DNA from: Cannabis sativa
Taxonomy: Eukaryota > Streptophyta > Magnoliopsida > Rosales > Cannabaceae
Assembly (NCBI RefSeq): GCF_029168945.1
Contig: NC_083603.1
Coordinates: 33,329,396-33,393,395 of the forward strand
DNA length: 64,000 nucleotides
Reading direction: 5' to 3'
The notes under the pieces: generated by a model
Told to the model about the DNA's origin: nothing
The model's database searches: none
What the model saw: the letters and a program-made list of their open reading frames with translations, nothing else
Position numbers and translations under genes: made by a program
In this document: positions 1 to 11,869 of the stretch, in pieces
How the letters are laid out: each line of letters starts with the position of its first letter
Position numbering within the stretch: the stretch's first letter is position 1

Positions 1-550
1 GATATTTATCTGATCCTGACCATGATCGTTGGGTTGCAGCCAAGAAAGTTTTGAGAGATTTGCAAAGAACAAAGAGTTTTATGCTTGTGTATAAGCATGT
101 TAACAATTTTCAAGCTGTTAGTTATTCACATTCAGATTTGGTGGTTGTGTAGATGATTTAAAGTCAACCACTGGCTATATTTTCACTTTTGTTGGTGCTG
201 CTATTTCTTGAAAAAGTGTTAAATAGACTTTAATCACATCATCTACTATATATGTTGAGTTTGTCGTATGTTATGAGGCATCTTTGCAAGCTTTATGGTT
301 AAAGAATTTGATTTTAGAGATACGACTAGTTGATTCTATTTCCTCTCCTATACTAATCTATTGTGATAATAATATTGTTGTTTTCTTTTCAAAGAATAAT
401 GAGATTAGTAGTGCTTCTAAACATATGAAAATAAAGTATCTCACTATTAGAGACTTGGTCAAGAAAGGAGACATTGTGATAGAATATTGAGAGACCAAGT
501 TGATGTTTGCAGATCCTCTAACCAAAGGATTAAGTGCCATATTGTTTGAT
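1..550 (+). pseudogene. Ty1/copia pol remnant (RT end and RNase H)
   Basis: Translation of the plus strand gives fragments typical of the end of copia reverse transcriptase and RNase H: a DRWVAAKKVLRDLQRTK-like segment near the window start, then QALWLKNLILEIRLVDSIS, YCDN and the KHMKIKYL segment around 284-490. Stops and small indels break the frame repeatedly (for example near 150 and 487), so it cannot encode a working enzyme. The 5' part of the element lies outside the window. A polypurine tract and an LTR follow at 1248-1749, so this is the 3' end of one element. Confidence 0.85.
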
Positions 551-1247
551 TACATGTTGTTCATATGAGCATTTTATAATCTTTTGTTCCTTTGGGTTAG
601 TGGGAGTTTCTTATTTTATCTTTTGAGATTATATTTATATGTAATTTACTTGTTGATGTTATGAACTACTTTGTGGGCCAATAATTTTTATTATTGGATG
701 TTTATGCTTTCAGTTAGGCTTTGTTATATTCTCGAGAATAATTGAATTGAAAGCATGTAGTTCATATCTTGTTGTGATCATTGTATTTTAAGTATATTTG
801 CTTAATGACAATGATATTTTGTTGGCTTAATTCTTAAGCAAATTTAGTGACACTGACTTATTTATTAAGTTGTGTATGTTTAATTTCACTGGCTTATTTA
901 TTAAGCATCACGGTATCAGTGAAATTGAGGACTGATAAGGATATTATGTTATTTTAAATTGATCACATGTTGAACATAATTCCTTACCACACTACTAGAC
1001 TTATTGACCATGTCGATTTAATACTTTGGTATTTGTGATTATGAATGTCTTTTGTTGAGTTAAAAACAATATGACTGTCATAGTTCATTATCAAAGGTTA
1101 AATTGGACCGGTATGTTGAGATGCTATCAGAGAACTATCATTTTTTAAAGTGGCCACAAATGTTTTCCTGTTGTTCAACCCATGAGTCGTTTTCAAACAA
1201 AATTATTTTGATATATATACATTTATGTATAAAAATTAATGTAGCCC

Positions 1248-1258
1248 AAGTGGGAGAA
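1248..1258 (+). other. Polypurine tract of copia element
   Basis: AAGTGGGAGAA lies directly before a TGTTAG LTR start. This is the usual plus-strand priming site arrangement in plant copia elements and confirms the plus orientation of the element. Positions 551-1247 between RNase H and this tract show no coding signal and read as the element's 3' untranslated part. Confidence 0.8.
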
Positions 1259-1749
1259 TGTTAGACTTTTTATTTGGGCTTACATTAACTTTTATTGGTT
1301 TTATTAAAACTTGGGTTGATTGGATAGTTCTTTGCTGTGTTAGCCCATGTTGTTGGTGATCAATTGTTAATGGGCTTAGCATCTGTGTGTAAAGTCTAGG
1401 TGAAGCAGAAGTGTGGGCTTTTCTAGTTGACTGAAGCCTTTGATGAGCAGGTCCAACCCAACTAGGGTTTTGTAGCTAAGTCCCCTCCCTAACTCTATAA
1501 ATACATATTGTCTCATCACAATTGTATACTTTTTGATAATCAGATAAATAAACTGCTTCTGATTTAGAGATCTAGGGAGGAAGACTTAGTTGATAGTATT
1601 GCACTATCGAATTGAAGTAATTGTTGTGGATCGAATTGAGATAATTGCTATAGATCAATCAGGTACGCATACCTAATTATTATATATTATTATTGTGTTC
1701 TATGTTATATACAAATTGATCTTGGGGTTAATTGTTAATTTATATAACA
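1259..1749 (+). repeat. 3' LTR of truncated copia element
   Basis: The segment starts TGTTAGAC and ends TATAACA, so its ends are the short inverted repeat TGTTA/TAACA with TG..CA termini. It is 491 bp. A TATA-like TCTATAAATA at 1494-1503 fits an LTR promoter. The partner LTR is outside the window. The sequence that resumes at 1750 resembles the Helitron interior at about 2420, so the element probably inserted into a related Helitron. Confidence 0.8.
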
Positions 1750-2382
1750 AGAAATTCATGGGCGACTTTCTATTTATATTTAATAAAATAATAAAATATT
1801 ATTTATATATAATAAAATAAAAATAAAACAAATTCCATTTAAACTGATATTTGATATTTGAACTGATATTATTTATATATATACACACTCTTTTTTTTAT
1901 AACAAGTCAAATTCTCACGTCTTAGAACAAAAATATGAAAAAATTACCATGCCTTCTCATGATTTTGCACTTAAAGAAATAAACATACCACACGTTAATA
2001 TATATTTCTATATTTATAAACATGATGCAAGTATATATATACATAGATGATACAATATTATATATTGTTCTCATGTGATTAATATTTAGTGTTATTAATA
2101 TAAATGTGATACCTACATATATATATAACTGAACTCTTTTCTGGGTGTTACTTCCTTCACTTTTAATATATACATATAAAGTTAAAAGATATATAATAAG
2201 TTTATTTCAATTATAACCTTACTAACCACCACTCTTACATATCTCTCTATATGTACCACACAAAATAAAACTTACTATAAAAAACATGAAAGGTCACAAT
2301 ATTTATGAATGAGTTTGTTTTTTTTTTTTTTGCATGTGTACACAATTTATAATGAGAGGCTTTTAATTTTACCTTCAAACTA
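1750..2382. repeat. AT-rich DNA with a Helitron-like 5' interior segment
   Basis: The first 50 bases (AGAAATTCATGGGCGACTTT and onward, then AT-rich) closely match positions 2418-2470, just inside the Helitron start at 2383. This suggests part of a second related Helitron cut by the copia insertion. The rest is AT-rich with no gene seen. Confidence 0.45.
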
Positions 2383-4214
2383 TCTATTCTATATAAAGTG
2401 TGCCCAGAATTCTTGGTTTATGAGAAATTCATGGGTGACTTTTTATTTATATTAAAAATAAAATGGTTTATTATTAAAAATAAAATGATTTATGAGAAAT
2501 TTATAAGTCACTTTTTATTTATATATAATAAAATAAATCTCATTAAATCCAAATGGTTTATGAGAAATAATCATCACGTTTGAATTATCAATATATTGTC
2601 TTTTTATTTATACGATTGCCACTTATTATATATTGGAATAATCTACGAATATTGTTGTTAATGTTATATAGATACCTGTCCATGAAAAGTTGGCTTATTT
2701 CATTAATCTCATTAATTTCATTAGATACCTGTTTAGATACCTGTTGTACATTCCCATAAAAATACAATTGGGTTTTTGCTATTCCACAGTCAACAGCAAA
2801 AACCCAACTTTTCCACTTTTCTTATCTACATTTATTTGTGTTATTTTTTTTGGTTTAATTCTTTTTCTTTAGAAAATTGTTCTCATTAAACCAAAACCCA
2901 TTTATATCTCATCTCTTCTTTTTCCATCCTAATATATATGGAACATTTCTTAATGGGTATTACCCATGAATGGTTACTAAACAAATTTAACTATAAATAT
3001 TAATTTTAAAATATAAACCATCAAATTTTGATTTTGATACCCTCTAATTTTAAAAATATCAGAATCAGATACCCTCTATTTTTTTTATTGGCCGTACAGT
3101 TACACCACTTCTACAATATTTACTTTATAAAACTTTTGTTTCAATATCTTACTATTATTAACACTATTTGATTTGGACGAAGAAAAAATATTTTTGGATT
3201 GAGGCGGCAATAAAAATAACTGATACTGTCCAGAGTTTTTATTACATGTCATGTGACGCATGTCATAAAAAATAGATTTATACAATCGCAATGAAAAAAT
3301 TATATGTGACAAGCCAACATGCGGCCAGGAAGGATTTCTTACACTACGGTATATTACAAAAAACATATGATATTATTGAAATTAAGTTAAAATAAAAAAA
3401 GATACTAACAATCTTATTATGCATTTTACAGTGTTATAGCATATGTTGAACTTGTGACTATACAAAGAGCCTATCTGTTGTCATGTTCGCAGATATTGTG
3501 GAAAAAATATTTTCGTGTACTGCTGCCCAACTAATGAAATATACTGCAGAGGTGTAGTTTTTAAAAAAAAAAAATAGTTTTACATGTCTTTCATAAGTTG
3601 ATGTTTTTAATTAAATAAGCCATGCACACCATGTCTAATCATCTTAAATGAAAATACATCACTGTTTGCAGGAACACCGCCGCTTTGTCGACACTACCAT
3701 ATTCAATTTATCAACGAAAAAATGGACAATCCAGGTATATGCAGACACAGCTAGAATGAAAAGTGCTACAAAAATTACACTATTGTCTCTATCGAAGCAA
3801 ATGAAGATTGAAATCCACCAATGACTACCATTAGTTTTCTTATCTATAATTTTTAGACAAATGCTATCTTCAATTATCAACAATTTAGAGATTGATTTTT
3901 AATTTTCTTTTTATCTTACACACATTTAAGTAATGTTTCTTTAAGTATTGGAACATCAATTTTTAATTTATTTTTGGATTAACTTAAGAACATATTTAAA
4001 TCATCAAGCTTTCTTAAACACTAATATATTGCATTCGGTATTCACTTTTAATTGACAACATTATAAACTATAATATTTAGATACACATAATAATAATCTA
4101 ACTTAATAACTAATAATATTTTTTCTTTAATTTTTAATTGTATTACTTTCAAATAACATAAAAAAGACTAGCATAAAATTTAGTATACGTGCCTCGCACG
4201 TAACTTTTTGCTAG
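2383..4214 (+). mobile_element. Non-autonomous Helitron
   Basis: The 5' end reads TCTATTCTATATAAAGTGTG after an A, matching the common plant Helitron 5' terminus. The 3' end has a 7-bp hairpin, TACGTGC/GCACGTA with loop CTC (4186-4202), then eight bases and CTAG (4211-4214) followed by T. These are the standard Helitron features: TC start, hairpin, CTRR end and insertion between A and T. No Rep/helicase gene is present. The interior carries an RPA1-like gene fragment. Confidence 0.8.
3090..3850 (+). pseudogene. RPA1-like (replication protein A large subunit) fragment in Helitron
   Basis: Three exon-like stretches on the plus strand resemble the C-terminal OB-fold and zinc finger of replication protein A 70-kDa subunits. 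The first reads YYMSCDACHKK, then after a one-base frameshift ICDKPTCGQEG (about 3240-3370), which gives the C-X2-C...C-X4-C finger. The second reads VVMFADIVEKIFSCTAAQLM (about 3450-3550), like the RPA1 segment after the finger. The third reads KKWTIQVYADTARMK (about 3715-3765). The gaps have intron-like sequence. A stop and frameshift follow CHKK near 3273. Plant Helitrons often carry RPA1-like genes; this one is decayed. Confidence 0.7.
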
Positions 4215-6169
4215 TCTAATTATAACTCTCTAATCGTATAATTTGAATATCATTATTTAAATAATTAAACAAAATAAAAATCAACCTAATTAAAAAAAAA
4301 AACAATCTACCTACAGGTACAAATTTATTTTATTTATATTTATGCTTTCTCTTTTTAATAATCTCAATTTTATTATATTTCAATTCCATTATTTTTAACT
4401 AAAAGAAATTATGCTTTCATATATAAAAGAGATTTAGAATGCTATAGAGAACATCATCAAACCAGTTTTTTCACCTAAAAAATAGTTTCTCTTAGTATAT
4501 TGTATATTTGTGTATTATGAATCATATGTGTATGACTAAATAAACAATTATAATGAGTTTAATATAATTATTTTATTTGGGACAGGATGAAAGTACAATA
4601 ATCATAGTTCGAAATCAAAAATCTAATTTATTTTAAATTGTTATGTAATTAAAAAATTGATTTGAACAATTATATTGATTTTTTTTTATTGATTTTTGTA
4701 ATGTTTGGTCAAGTTTTAATACAATAATACAAGTATTGAATTTTATGGTGATTACAAGTGAAATGTAGTGGTGACAATAACTTTGAATGTAGTGACAAAT
4801 ACAATTAAAAATTAGCTACGGTAATGATAATGACTTTGAGTGTAGCAGTGATTACAAGTAAGATATAACGATGATAATGACTTTGAATATAGTGGCAATT
4901 TACAAGTGAGATCCGACAATAACAACTTTACCACAAATCATGATTTTTAATTAAAAATATATATAATTAAAATCCATAATAAATATTCATTAAAAAAAAA
5001 CATATATAATTTAAATTCATAATAAATATTAATTAAAAATATCTGAATAATTTATACATTAATATAGATTGAATTTAAATATTTGATCTATTTTATTTTT
5101 GTAATAATTACTCCAAATACTTTTAATTATTCTCTTTTTATTTCTCCCATTTTTTAAATTTTAGTAAGATTTATAAATATTAATGAATTAACTATTAAGA
5201 AAAAATATTAATATTTAACCCTAGCTAATCACGCCGTATCTTATAATTTTTGTAATATAAAATTTTGAAAAATAAAATAAAATATGTAAACCTAAATATA
5301 CCTCTATAAATTATATATAAAACTAAAAATAATTATATCTCACTCTCAACCGATCTCTTTTAATGGTCAGAGAGTCAGTCATATATTTTAGTGATATATA
5401 TATTTGTTACTAATATATTGTGAGCAAGATTTATGCTTTTTTTTTTCTTCTTTTTTGGTTCTTGACTATTATATCTCGATAATATGTGTATGTGATACTG
5501 TAAAACAATAGCTATATTTAGTGATAACTTTTTAGTCACACATAAAAATAGTATTTAGGCTAATATTAAGGGTATATTATTACTTTTTTTTTATTAACTA
5601 AATTAATTTTATTAATTATTGGGCAATACTTCATGTGACATGTAGCTATAAATTTATTACCATTTTTTTAGTTTGAGGATTGATGCGGTGACATACACTA
5701 TATAATTGCTCAAATTTATTTATATATTTTCTATTTTTTTATTTCAATTCTCATATTGTTTTTCTTTTTTTTTTCAATTTTCTCTAAAATTCACCCAAAT
5801 AAGAATATATTATGCACAAAAATATCTTCTTACTAAACAAATTCCTCTGCAAAATTACAATCTATAAATATTTATTAAAACAAACTAAAATATATTCAAT
5901 TATATAATACGCTTAACAAAATTTAACAACTAAAATTGATCAAAAATTACAATTTATAATTCATTTAATAAGAAAATTAAAAATGTTTTATACAATAAAT
6001 ATGAAATATATATAACTCAAATAAACTATTTTATATGTCTTTTTTTATTTTACATATAGTTTGATATCTATTTGTTTTTTTGTTTTAAGAAAAAAAAAAT
6101 CTTGAAATGATAACTAGGAAAATCTTGGCATAGAACCTTTAAAAAAAAAAGAATAATAAGGAAAGGAAA
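4215..6169. other. AT-rich intergenic DNA without recognisable genes
   Basis: This stretch is strongly AT-rich with many A and T runs and short ORFs only. The only structure I see is an imperfect tandem repeat at 4743-4905. No promoter, RNA gene or transposon ends could be supported. Confidence 0.6.
4743..4905. repeat. Imperfect tandem repeat
   Basis: Variants of GTAGTG, GATTACAAGT, TGACAATAACTTTGAATGTAG and GATGATAATGACTTTGAATA recur about every 60-75 bp, giving two to three degenerate copies. No function is apparent. Confidence 0.5.
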
Positions 6170-6197
6170 ATTTTACTTTTTGACCCTAATAAAATAC
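6170..6197 (+). repeat. Left MULE terminal inverted repeat, outer piece
   Basis: The outermost bases of the left inverted repeat are separated from the rest (8061 onward) by a solo LTR. The piece matches the reverse complement of the right end around 43568-43594 (TGTCAAAAAGTGAAAT versus the complement of ATTTTACTTTTTGACC). Confidence 0.65.
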
Positions 6198-8060
6198 TGT
6201 TGGAATTTATTTTACTAGGATCTTAGATATACTCACAAGTATGTTGTTTAACATAACTACTTGAGGTTAGCTCAAGTGGCCATAGATGGGTGTGTGAGTA
6301 TTGGAGGTCCTGGGTTCGAGTCCCAGGTTAAACATGTTGTAAGATATAAACGCTTAAATAAAAAAAAAATATGTTGTTTAACACCCTAAATATGAACTTT
6401 CTAAAACGATAAATAAACACATATAAAGTTAAGAAAACCTTACATTGATGCAGCGGAATCAATGTCTCCTTCCACTCAGATCTCTAACCCTTGTATCCTT
6501 TCTGTCGCAGAGTATTATCAAGATCTGAGCCCGAATATCGTTCTCTTTGTGTGTGATCCTTAATAGTCTTCCAATCTATGATTGAGGTACCACTTGCTGT
6601 GTGTGGGCACTTACTCTATCACTAAGGTTCGAAATTTATGAAGAGGAAAAGAGAGAGATGATTTCGGCTATAGAGAGAAAAGGGAAGGCTCAGTTTTCTG
6701 ACAAATTGATTTTCTGGAAAAGTAGTAATTTTGACTGAGCTATCACTTTCTATTTATAGGCAACTACTAGGTTTAGGTTAGTAATTATTTGGCATTAAAA
6801 TAATGAAAATATCAATTTGAAAAACCACTTTAAGTGGCCAGCCATGGTGTGTAATGGGCCTTACTTGGATTTTGCAGTTTTCACAAATTTTATTTCTGTT
6901 TTCTCAAAAACGCCAATTTTCTAATTCTAACCATTTAAATGCCAAAACTAATTATTGAATAACTAAAATAGATTATTAAATAATATTGTCATTTAATTTA
7001 ATTATTAATTAGACATATAAAGTCTATTAATAAATAAATAAACCAAGAATCTCTTTTCCTTACAATTTCACCCCTGCTTAGTGAAAATTCACAAATCAGA
7101 CATAGTCTAACTTTGGAATTATAATTGATTAATCACAAATCAATTATTGAGTCTTACAAGCAGTATAGTCTCAACTAGAATGGGGACCATGGATCTATAT
7201 GCTGAGCTTCCAATAAGTGGACCGAATTTACTAAGTAAATTTCTACTTATTAATTCTTCGTTGAATCCACTCTTAGAACTTAGAATCGCACTCTCAGACT
7301 TATATAGAGCATATTATATGTTCCACGATATAGATATGCTATCTCATTTAACCATTGTTATAATCTTATTGTGATCAAAGATCCTCTATATAGATGATTT
7401 ACATCGAGATGGGATAATTTTACCGTTCTCACCCCTCAATGTATTTTGCCCCTTAAAACACTTAGCTACCTGTAAATGATGTTTAGTGATCTAAGATTAG
7501 TCACTTAAACAAGACCTCATCCATTTACTTCTATTTAGCTAAGCTCGAAGGGAATCATCACTTGACTTCTATACACCAGTAGAAGCTATAGATTCCATAT
7601 TTATGTTCAGCACTCCCACTCAATCATACTATCATATTCCCAAAATATACGTATCACCCTTACCCAAAAGTAGGCTTAACTAATAAATCAAAGAACATGA
7701 ATAGTACTCCATACATTCAAAACTAGTATACTTTACTAATGTCCTGGAAAGAACATAACACTTACTCCAAGTGTAAGTACACATCATCGCTGATTATCAC
7801 ATTAGTGTAAATCCAAAACACTGATGAAACAGGGACTTAATCTTTTGATTCATATGATCACAATCACATTCCACTGTGTTGACGATACTGTAATTGTGAA
7901 TAAACATATGATCTGGACTTAACTGATTTTGTGTGTAAATGTAATAAACATATTAAACCATTAGCATGTAAAATTCATGCAAACATAAATCACTTCAAAT
8001 TTCTTATATTGATAACTAATCAGATTGTAAAGGGTTTTATTTAGGGCGCAAAACCCAACA
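6198..8060 (-). mobile_element. Solo LTR of copia family B
   Basis: This 1863-bp LTR reads TGTTGGAATT...ACCCAACA with terminal TGTTGG/CCAACA. It is flanked by an exact 5-bp duplication, AATAC (6193-6197 and 8061-8065). It matches the long LTRs at 19836-21726 and 25746-27612. Judged from the polypurine tract in those copies, its sense strand is minus. No internal region is present, so it is a solo LTR, presumably left by LTR-LTR recombination. It interrupts the left MULE terminal repeat and itself contains a SINE. Confidence 0.9.
6254..6369 (+). mobile_element. tRNA-derived SINE
   Basis: A short element of about 116 bp has RNA polymerase III promoter boxes: an A box TTAGCTCAAGTGG (6267-6279) and a B box GGTTCGAGTCC (6313-6323). 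It ends in a poly(A) run. An exact 14-bp duplication, TATGTTGTTTAACA, flanks it at 6240-6253 and 6370-6383. It lies inside the solo LTR, so it is younger than that LTR. Confidence 0.88.
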
Positions 8061-8332
8061 AATACCACATATCAAATTTTAGACACTTTACTAAATGTAC
8101 AAAACAATTCTACTATTACTCATTTCTACCCAAAATACCCCTCACGTTTAATTTTCCCTCTCTCTCCCTGTCTTTCCGTCTCTTTCCCTCTCTCTCTCTG
8201 TCGTTCCCTCTTCGACAAAGACGCTACCCACGAGTACCCAACAACCCACTCCACGACCACGACCCCACGACCCAACAACCCACTCCGGCCATCCACCCAA
8301 GACCCCGACCCAACCCTCTCTCTATCTACCTG

Positions 8333-8397
<65 letters not shown>

Positions 8398-8420
8398 CTC
8401 GAGTTTGACCCAAACCACCA
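8061..8420 (+). repeat. Left MULE terminal inverted repeat, inner piece, CT-rich
   Basis: The left inverted repeat resumes after the solo LTR. ATATCAAATTTTAGACAC matches the right end in reverse complement, and it runs into a CT-rich block with a (TC)n microsatellite at about 8338-8395. The right arm carries the matching GA-rich block. The CT-rich tract probably forms part of the 5' leader of the Ulp1-type gene. Confidence 0.6.
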
Positions 8421-8541
8421 CGACCGACATTGGAACCCAACCAGACCGGTCGAAACCACGACGAATCGTCGCCACCACCACGACCCGTGTTCGTCGAAAC
8501 TGAACAGAGGTCGTCACCACCACAACCACGAACAGTCAAAG

Positions 8542-9295
8542 GTAAGTTTTTTTCTTATTAAAAATTATAATTTTCATAGATTTGGATGCGAATTTGTGTA
8601 TGTTCTTTAGATTAGATTGTTTTAGATTGTGTATGCAAATCTGGATGTTTTTCTGCGTGTTCATCAATGGTGTCTATTTGTTCAAACAAAGTTAACGATG
8701 AGATATCGATAGGTTATCGATATAATGTCGACAAAAATTGAAAGTAGTTTAACCATTAGAATTGTCTGTGTTGTTAATGTATATCGATAGGATGTCGTAG
8801 GTGTATGGATAGGATGTCGACTTAATTAGATTAAAAATTTTGACCTAAAATGTCGATAATTTGTCAACATTATGTCGATATGTTGTCGACAATATGACTT
8901 AATTACTTTCTGTTTCATAATATCGACCTCATGTCAACATGATGTCGACAATTTTGTATTGCTTAATTAGTGTGACCATTCACTTAGAATATTGACAGTA
9001 TGTCGACATATTGTCCACAATTTTGTATTGCTTAATTGGTGTGATCATTCACTTGGAATATCGACAGCATGTCGACAGTATGTCAACATGTTGTTGACAA
9101 TTTAATTTAATTGCTTCTGTGTTTGCTGTGTGATAATATTGATAGGTTGTCGACGGTATGTCGATATTTTGTCAACAAAATTATGTAGTTTCTTACTGTT
9201 TGATAATGTCGACAGAATATCGACATGATGTCGATGTTGTGTCGACCTTTTTTTAATTTTTGACAGTACTATTGCTTTGTAATTTATTTTTTCAG
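8542..9295 (+). other. Probable 5'-UTR intron of the MULE Ulp1-type gene
   Basis: AAAG is followed by GTAAGTTTTT at 8542. At the other end a T-rich tract and CAG (9293-9295) are followed directly by ATGGCTCC at 9296. The start codon therefore sits immediately after the acceptor. The intron contains the left subterminal motif array. Confidence 0.55.
8696..9246. repeat. Left subterminal array of TGTCGA/ATCGAT motifs in MULE
   Basis: About 20 copies of a TCGA core in the contexts TGTCGACA, TGTCGATA and ATATCGATAGG fall in roughly 550 bases. Several degenerate TGTCAACA copies are interspersed. Random expectation for a 4-mer is about two. The same motif class is dense in the right arm. Arrays of this kind in other DNA transposons bind the transposase; that role here is inferred. 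Confidence 0.75.
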
Positions 9296-10839
9296 ATGGC
9301 TCCCAGACTCATAATTCCAGCACCCAAACATTTTACTGGTCGTGTGACATATAGAGGCACGAGAAATTTTCCAAAAATCAAGTCTCGGTTTGAGGAGTAC
9401 AATTTGAATAACACGGCGAAAGAAAGCCGTTTCGGCAACTTTTGGAATGCACAACCCCTGACATTCTCCTGGGTGTTATTTCAGCAACTGATGTTGCACA
9501 AGATGAAGGTTGATGCTCAAGAGGAGTTGAAAATGCAGTTTTACATTGGTCAGAAGGAGCTCAGGTTCGGAGTTGTTGAGTTTGCCCTCATTACAGGCCT
9601 GGACTTCTCCTCGGGGCCAACAGAAGAGGAGAAGGCTGCACAGGTTGCTCGCTTAGGGTCAGACCAATTGATCAACAGATATTTCAACCAGTCTGATAGT
9701 GTGAAGACAGAAGCACTCCAAGATAGGTTCACAAACTGTCAGAACCCAGAAGACTTGTACAAGCTTGGCTTGTGCTTATTTGTTGAGGCAGTGCTTCTGG
9801 GTCGTGAGGCTAACGCGTTGATTACGCCTGACATACTTAGATATGTCGAAGATCTCGAGTTCTTCTTCTAGATTCCTTCGGGAAGCAGTCATTCTCCAGA
9901 CTTATGCACTTGCTTCAAAAGGACATGTTGAAACAGAAGGCCAACTACGAGAAGAAGCTGAGTTTGGATGTTCAGCATGAGTGCAAATACACAGCTTATG
10001 GTTCCGCACCTGCAGTACAATATTGGGCGTATGAGGCCATTTTAGAGGTTGGGAAGAGGTATGACACGAATCATGGGATTTAGTTTCCCATGATGCTTAG
10101 CTGGACGAGCAAGGGTGATATAGGGAAGAAAGACCTCAGTGCATTATTTTCACTACTACAAGGAAAGGCCTTTTATCCCGGTTTTTAAGGCTTTTTATCC
10201 CGGTTTTCGCTAATATGAAAACCGGGATATATGCCAGTGGGATAAAAGGTATTTAAAAAACCGGGATAAAAAGTACCCCTTTTATCCCGGTTTTTAGAGA
10301 AAAGTGGGATAAAAGGGTACTTTTTATCCCACTTTTGATGAAAAAAGTGGGATAAAAAGTACCCTTTTATCCCATTTTTTTTTTATAAAAAGTCACCTTT
10401 AATTTGAAATGTATAGGTTTTTTATTTTTTTCTTTTAATTTTATTACATGTCATTTCATTTATTTTTTTTCAATAATAATAAATATAATTTTTATTTTTA
10501 TAATTATATATAAAAAAAACTTAATTAAAAATAAATGATTAATATCATTTTTAATAACAACAATAATAATTTGTAAGTTCAATTCTAAATAACACGTTAC
10601 ATATTATGCATAAATCTCTAAATTAAATACAACACATTGTCTAAAAAAATACAATAAAAGACTACTAGTTAATTTTTATATATCAAAGGAAGCAATTGAC
10701 TTAACCACTGTTGTCGAAGCGGTAAGAGATGATCGTCCTCAAAATATTGGGATAGACCGCCAAACTGTCAAATTAAAAAAATAAAACTAATTAAGAAGAT
10801 AGTACTTTTATATGTTTGTATTTATAGTAAAAATGAGGA

Positions 10840-11857
10840 TATACTTACTTTTGCTTTTATGGCTGTAATAGGATTTGAATGTTGAAGCATATCACGAATG
10901 TAAGTTAGTACATAGTAACCACATTCGTAATTGTATGGTTGCTTTGGACAAGCAAAGGTCCATATCTCCGGTCCATTTTTGCCAAATACAATAGCATTTG
11001 AACTAATATTTGTCTTTGATTTAAATTTTCCCAAATGCATCTGTTTAAAAAAGAAAAAAAAATCAAATAGAGTCCTAAAAAAAATAGGCGAGTTTCGCTT
11101 ATTTCCATAACATTCCCGAAATTTTTTTAAGTGCATAGCAATACAACAAATGGGTAGAGTTTTTCCTTATATCTCCACACGATCAATCAAACCCGTAACC
11201 TAATTCACTACGGATGAAGGATGAATATCTAAGATATTCAAACTCCACTAACATAATATATGACTATATGATATATTAATCAAAGTTAATGAGATACCTT
11301 AGTCCAAATAACATAGCTGAACCCGTAAGTTCATCTTGGGTGGCCACTTGTATGACATCTTCGGAAGTTATGTAGATGTGAACTCGGTAGAATAAGGATG
11401 GGTTGACAGGAACCCTCACAAACTCATTTTTACCTTTTACTCTCATATATTCCAAGAACATGGCCTGAAGAGAAATATGAGTCTTGTCAAGAACCTCTGC
11501 AATGAATTTCTCATAAGATTTAGTGGAATCAAGAATTGATTAGTACCCATTAACAGTGTTGAATTAAATGTGTTGAAATATATACATACAAAATTTAAGT
11601 CTTACGTATGTGTCTTTCCATATTTTCCCCTTGAGTTTCGAATCTACATGTCTCCAATCATCATAATTTAGAGGGACTGTAGATCTTGCTTTAACCCCAA
11701 TCCATGATTGCATATCTGCATATGCTGTTCCTATAGGTTCTCATTTCTCATTCCACTCTAGTTTTGTCTTGCGTCCTTGAGCTTTCAGATTGTTGATGTC
11801 ATTCTTTTTTGTCCTGCCTCGTCCTTTTGGCTTATTTGCATCCTTTTGCTTTGTCAT
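10840..11857 (-). pseudogene. En/Spm-type Transposase_24 plus Ulp1-like C-terminus in CACTA
   Basis: Reading the minus strand from ATG 11857, an exon to about 11608 has a basic start (MTKQKDANKPKGRG), then VPLNYDDWRHVDSKLKGKIW. This is typical of the plant Ptta/En/Spm transposase (Transposase_24) family. A TGA interrupts it after LEWNEK. A second exon (about 11531-11276) continues with KFIAEVLDKTHISLQAMFLE. The last exon (about 11040-10840) has CPKQPYNYECGYYVLTYI, the Cys-bearing end of a C48 protease as found in plant CACTA elements. The His/Asp part was not recognised, so the protease is probably incomplete. Confidence 0.65.
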
Positions 11858-11869
11858 CTACAAGAGATA

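Noticed and set aside
3100..3366. 88-residue minus-strand ORF in the Helitron
   Set aside because: The RPA1-like signal is on the opposite strand in the same bases, so this frame is accidental.
6254..6369. The tRNA-like boxes as a functional tRNA gene
   Set aside because: The body is not a cloverleaf-length tRNA, ends in poly(A) and has target duplications, so it is a SINE.
8126..8539. 137-residue ORF on the minus strand with a long Arg-Glu repeat
   Set aside because: It is a translation of the (GA)n microsatellite and CT-rich terminal repeat. It has no domain and the opposite strand is the leader of a recognised gene.
8696..9246. Regularly spaced TGTCGA motifs considered as a CRISPR array or satellite
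   Set aside because: Motif length and spacing are irregular, there are no constant long repeats, and the context is a plant nuclear transposon.
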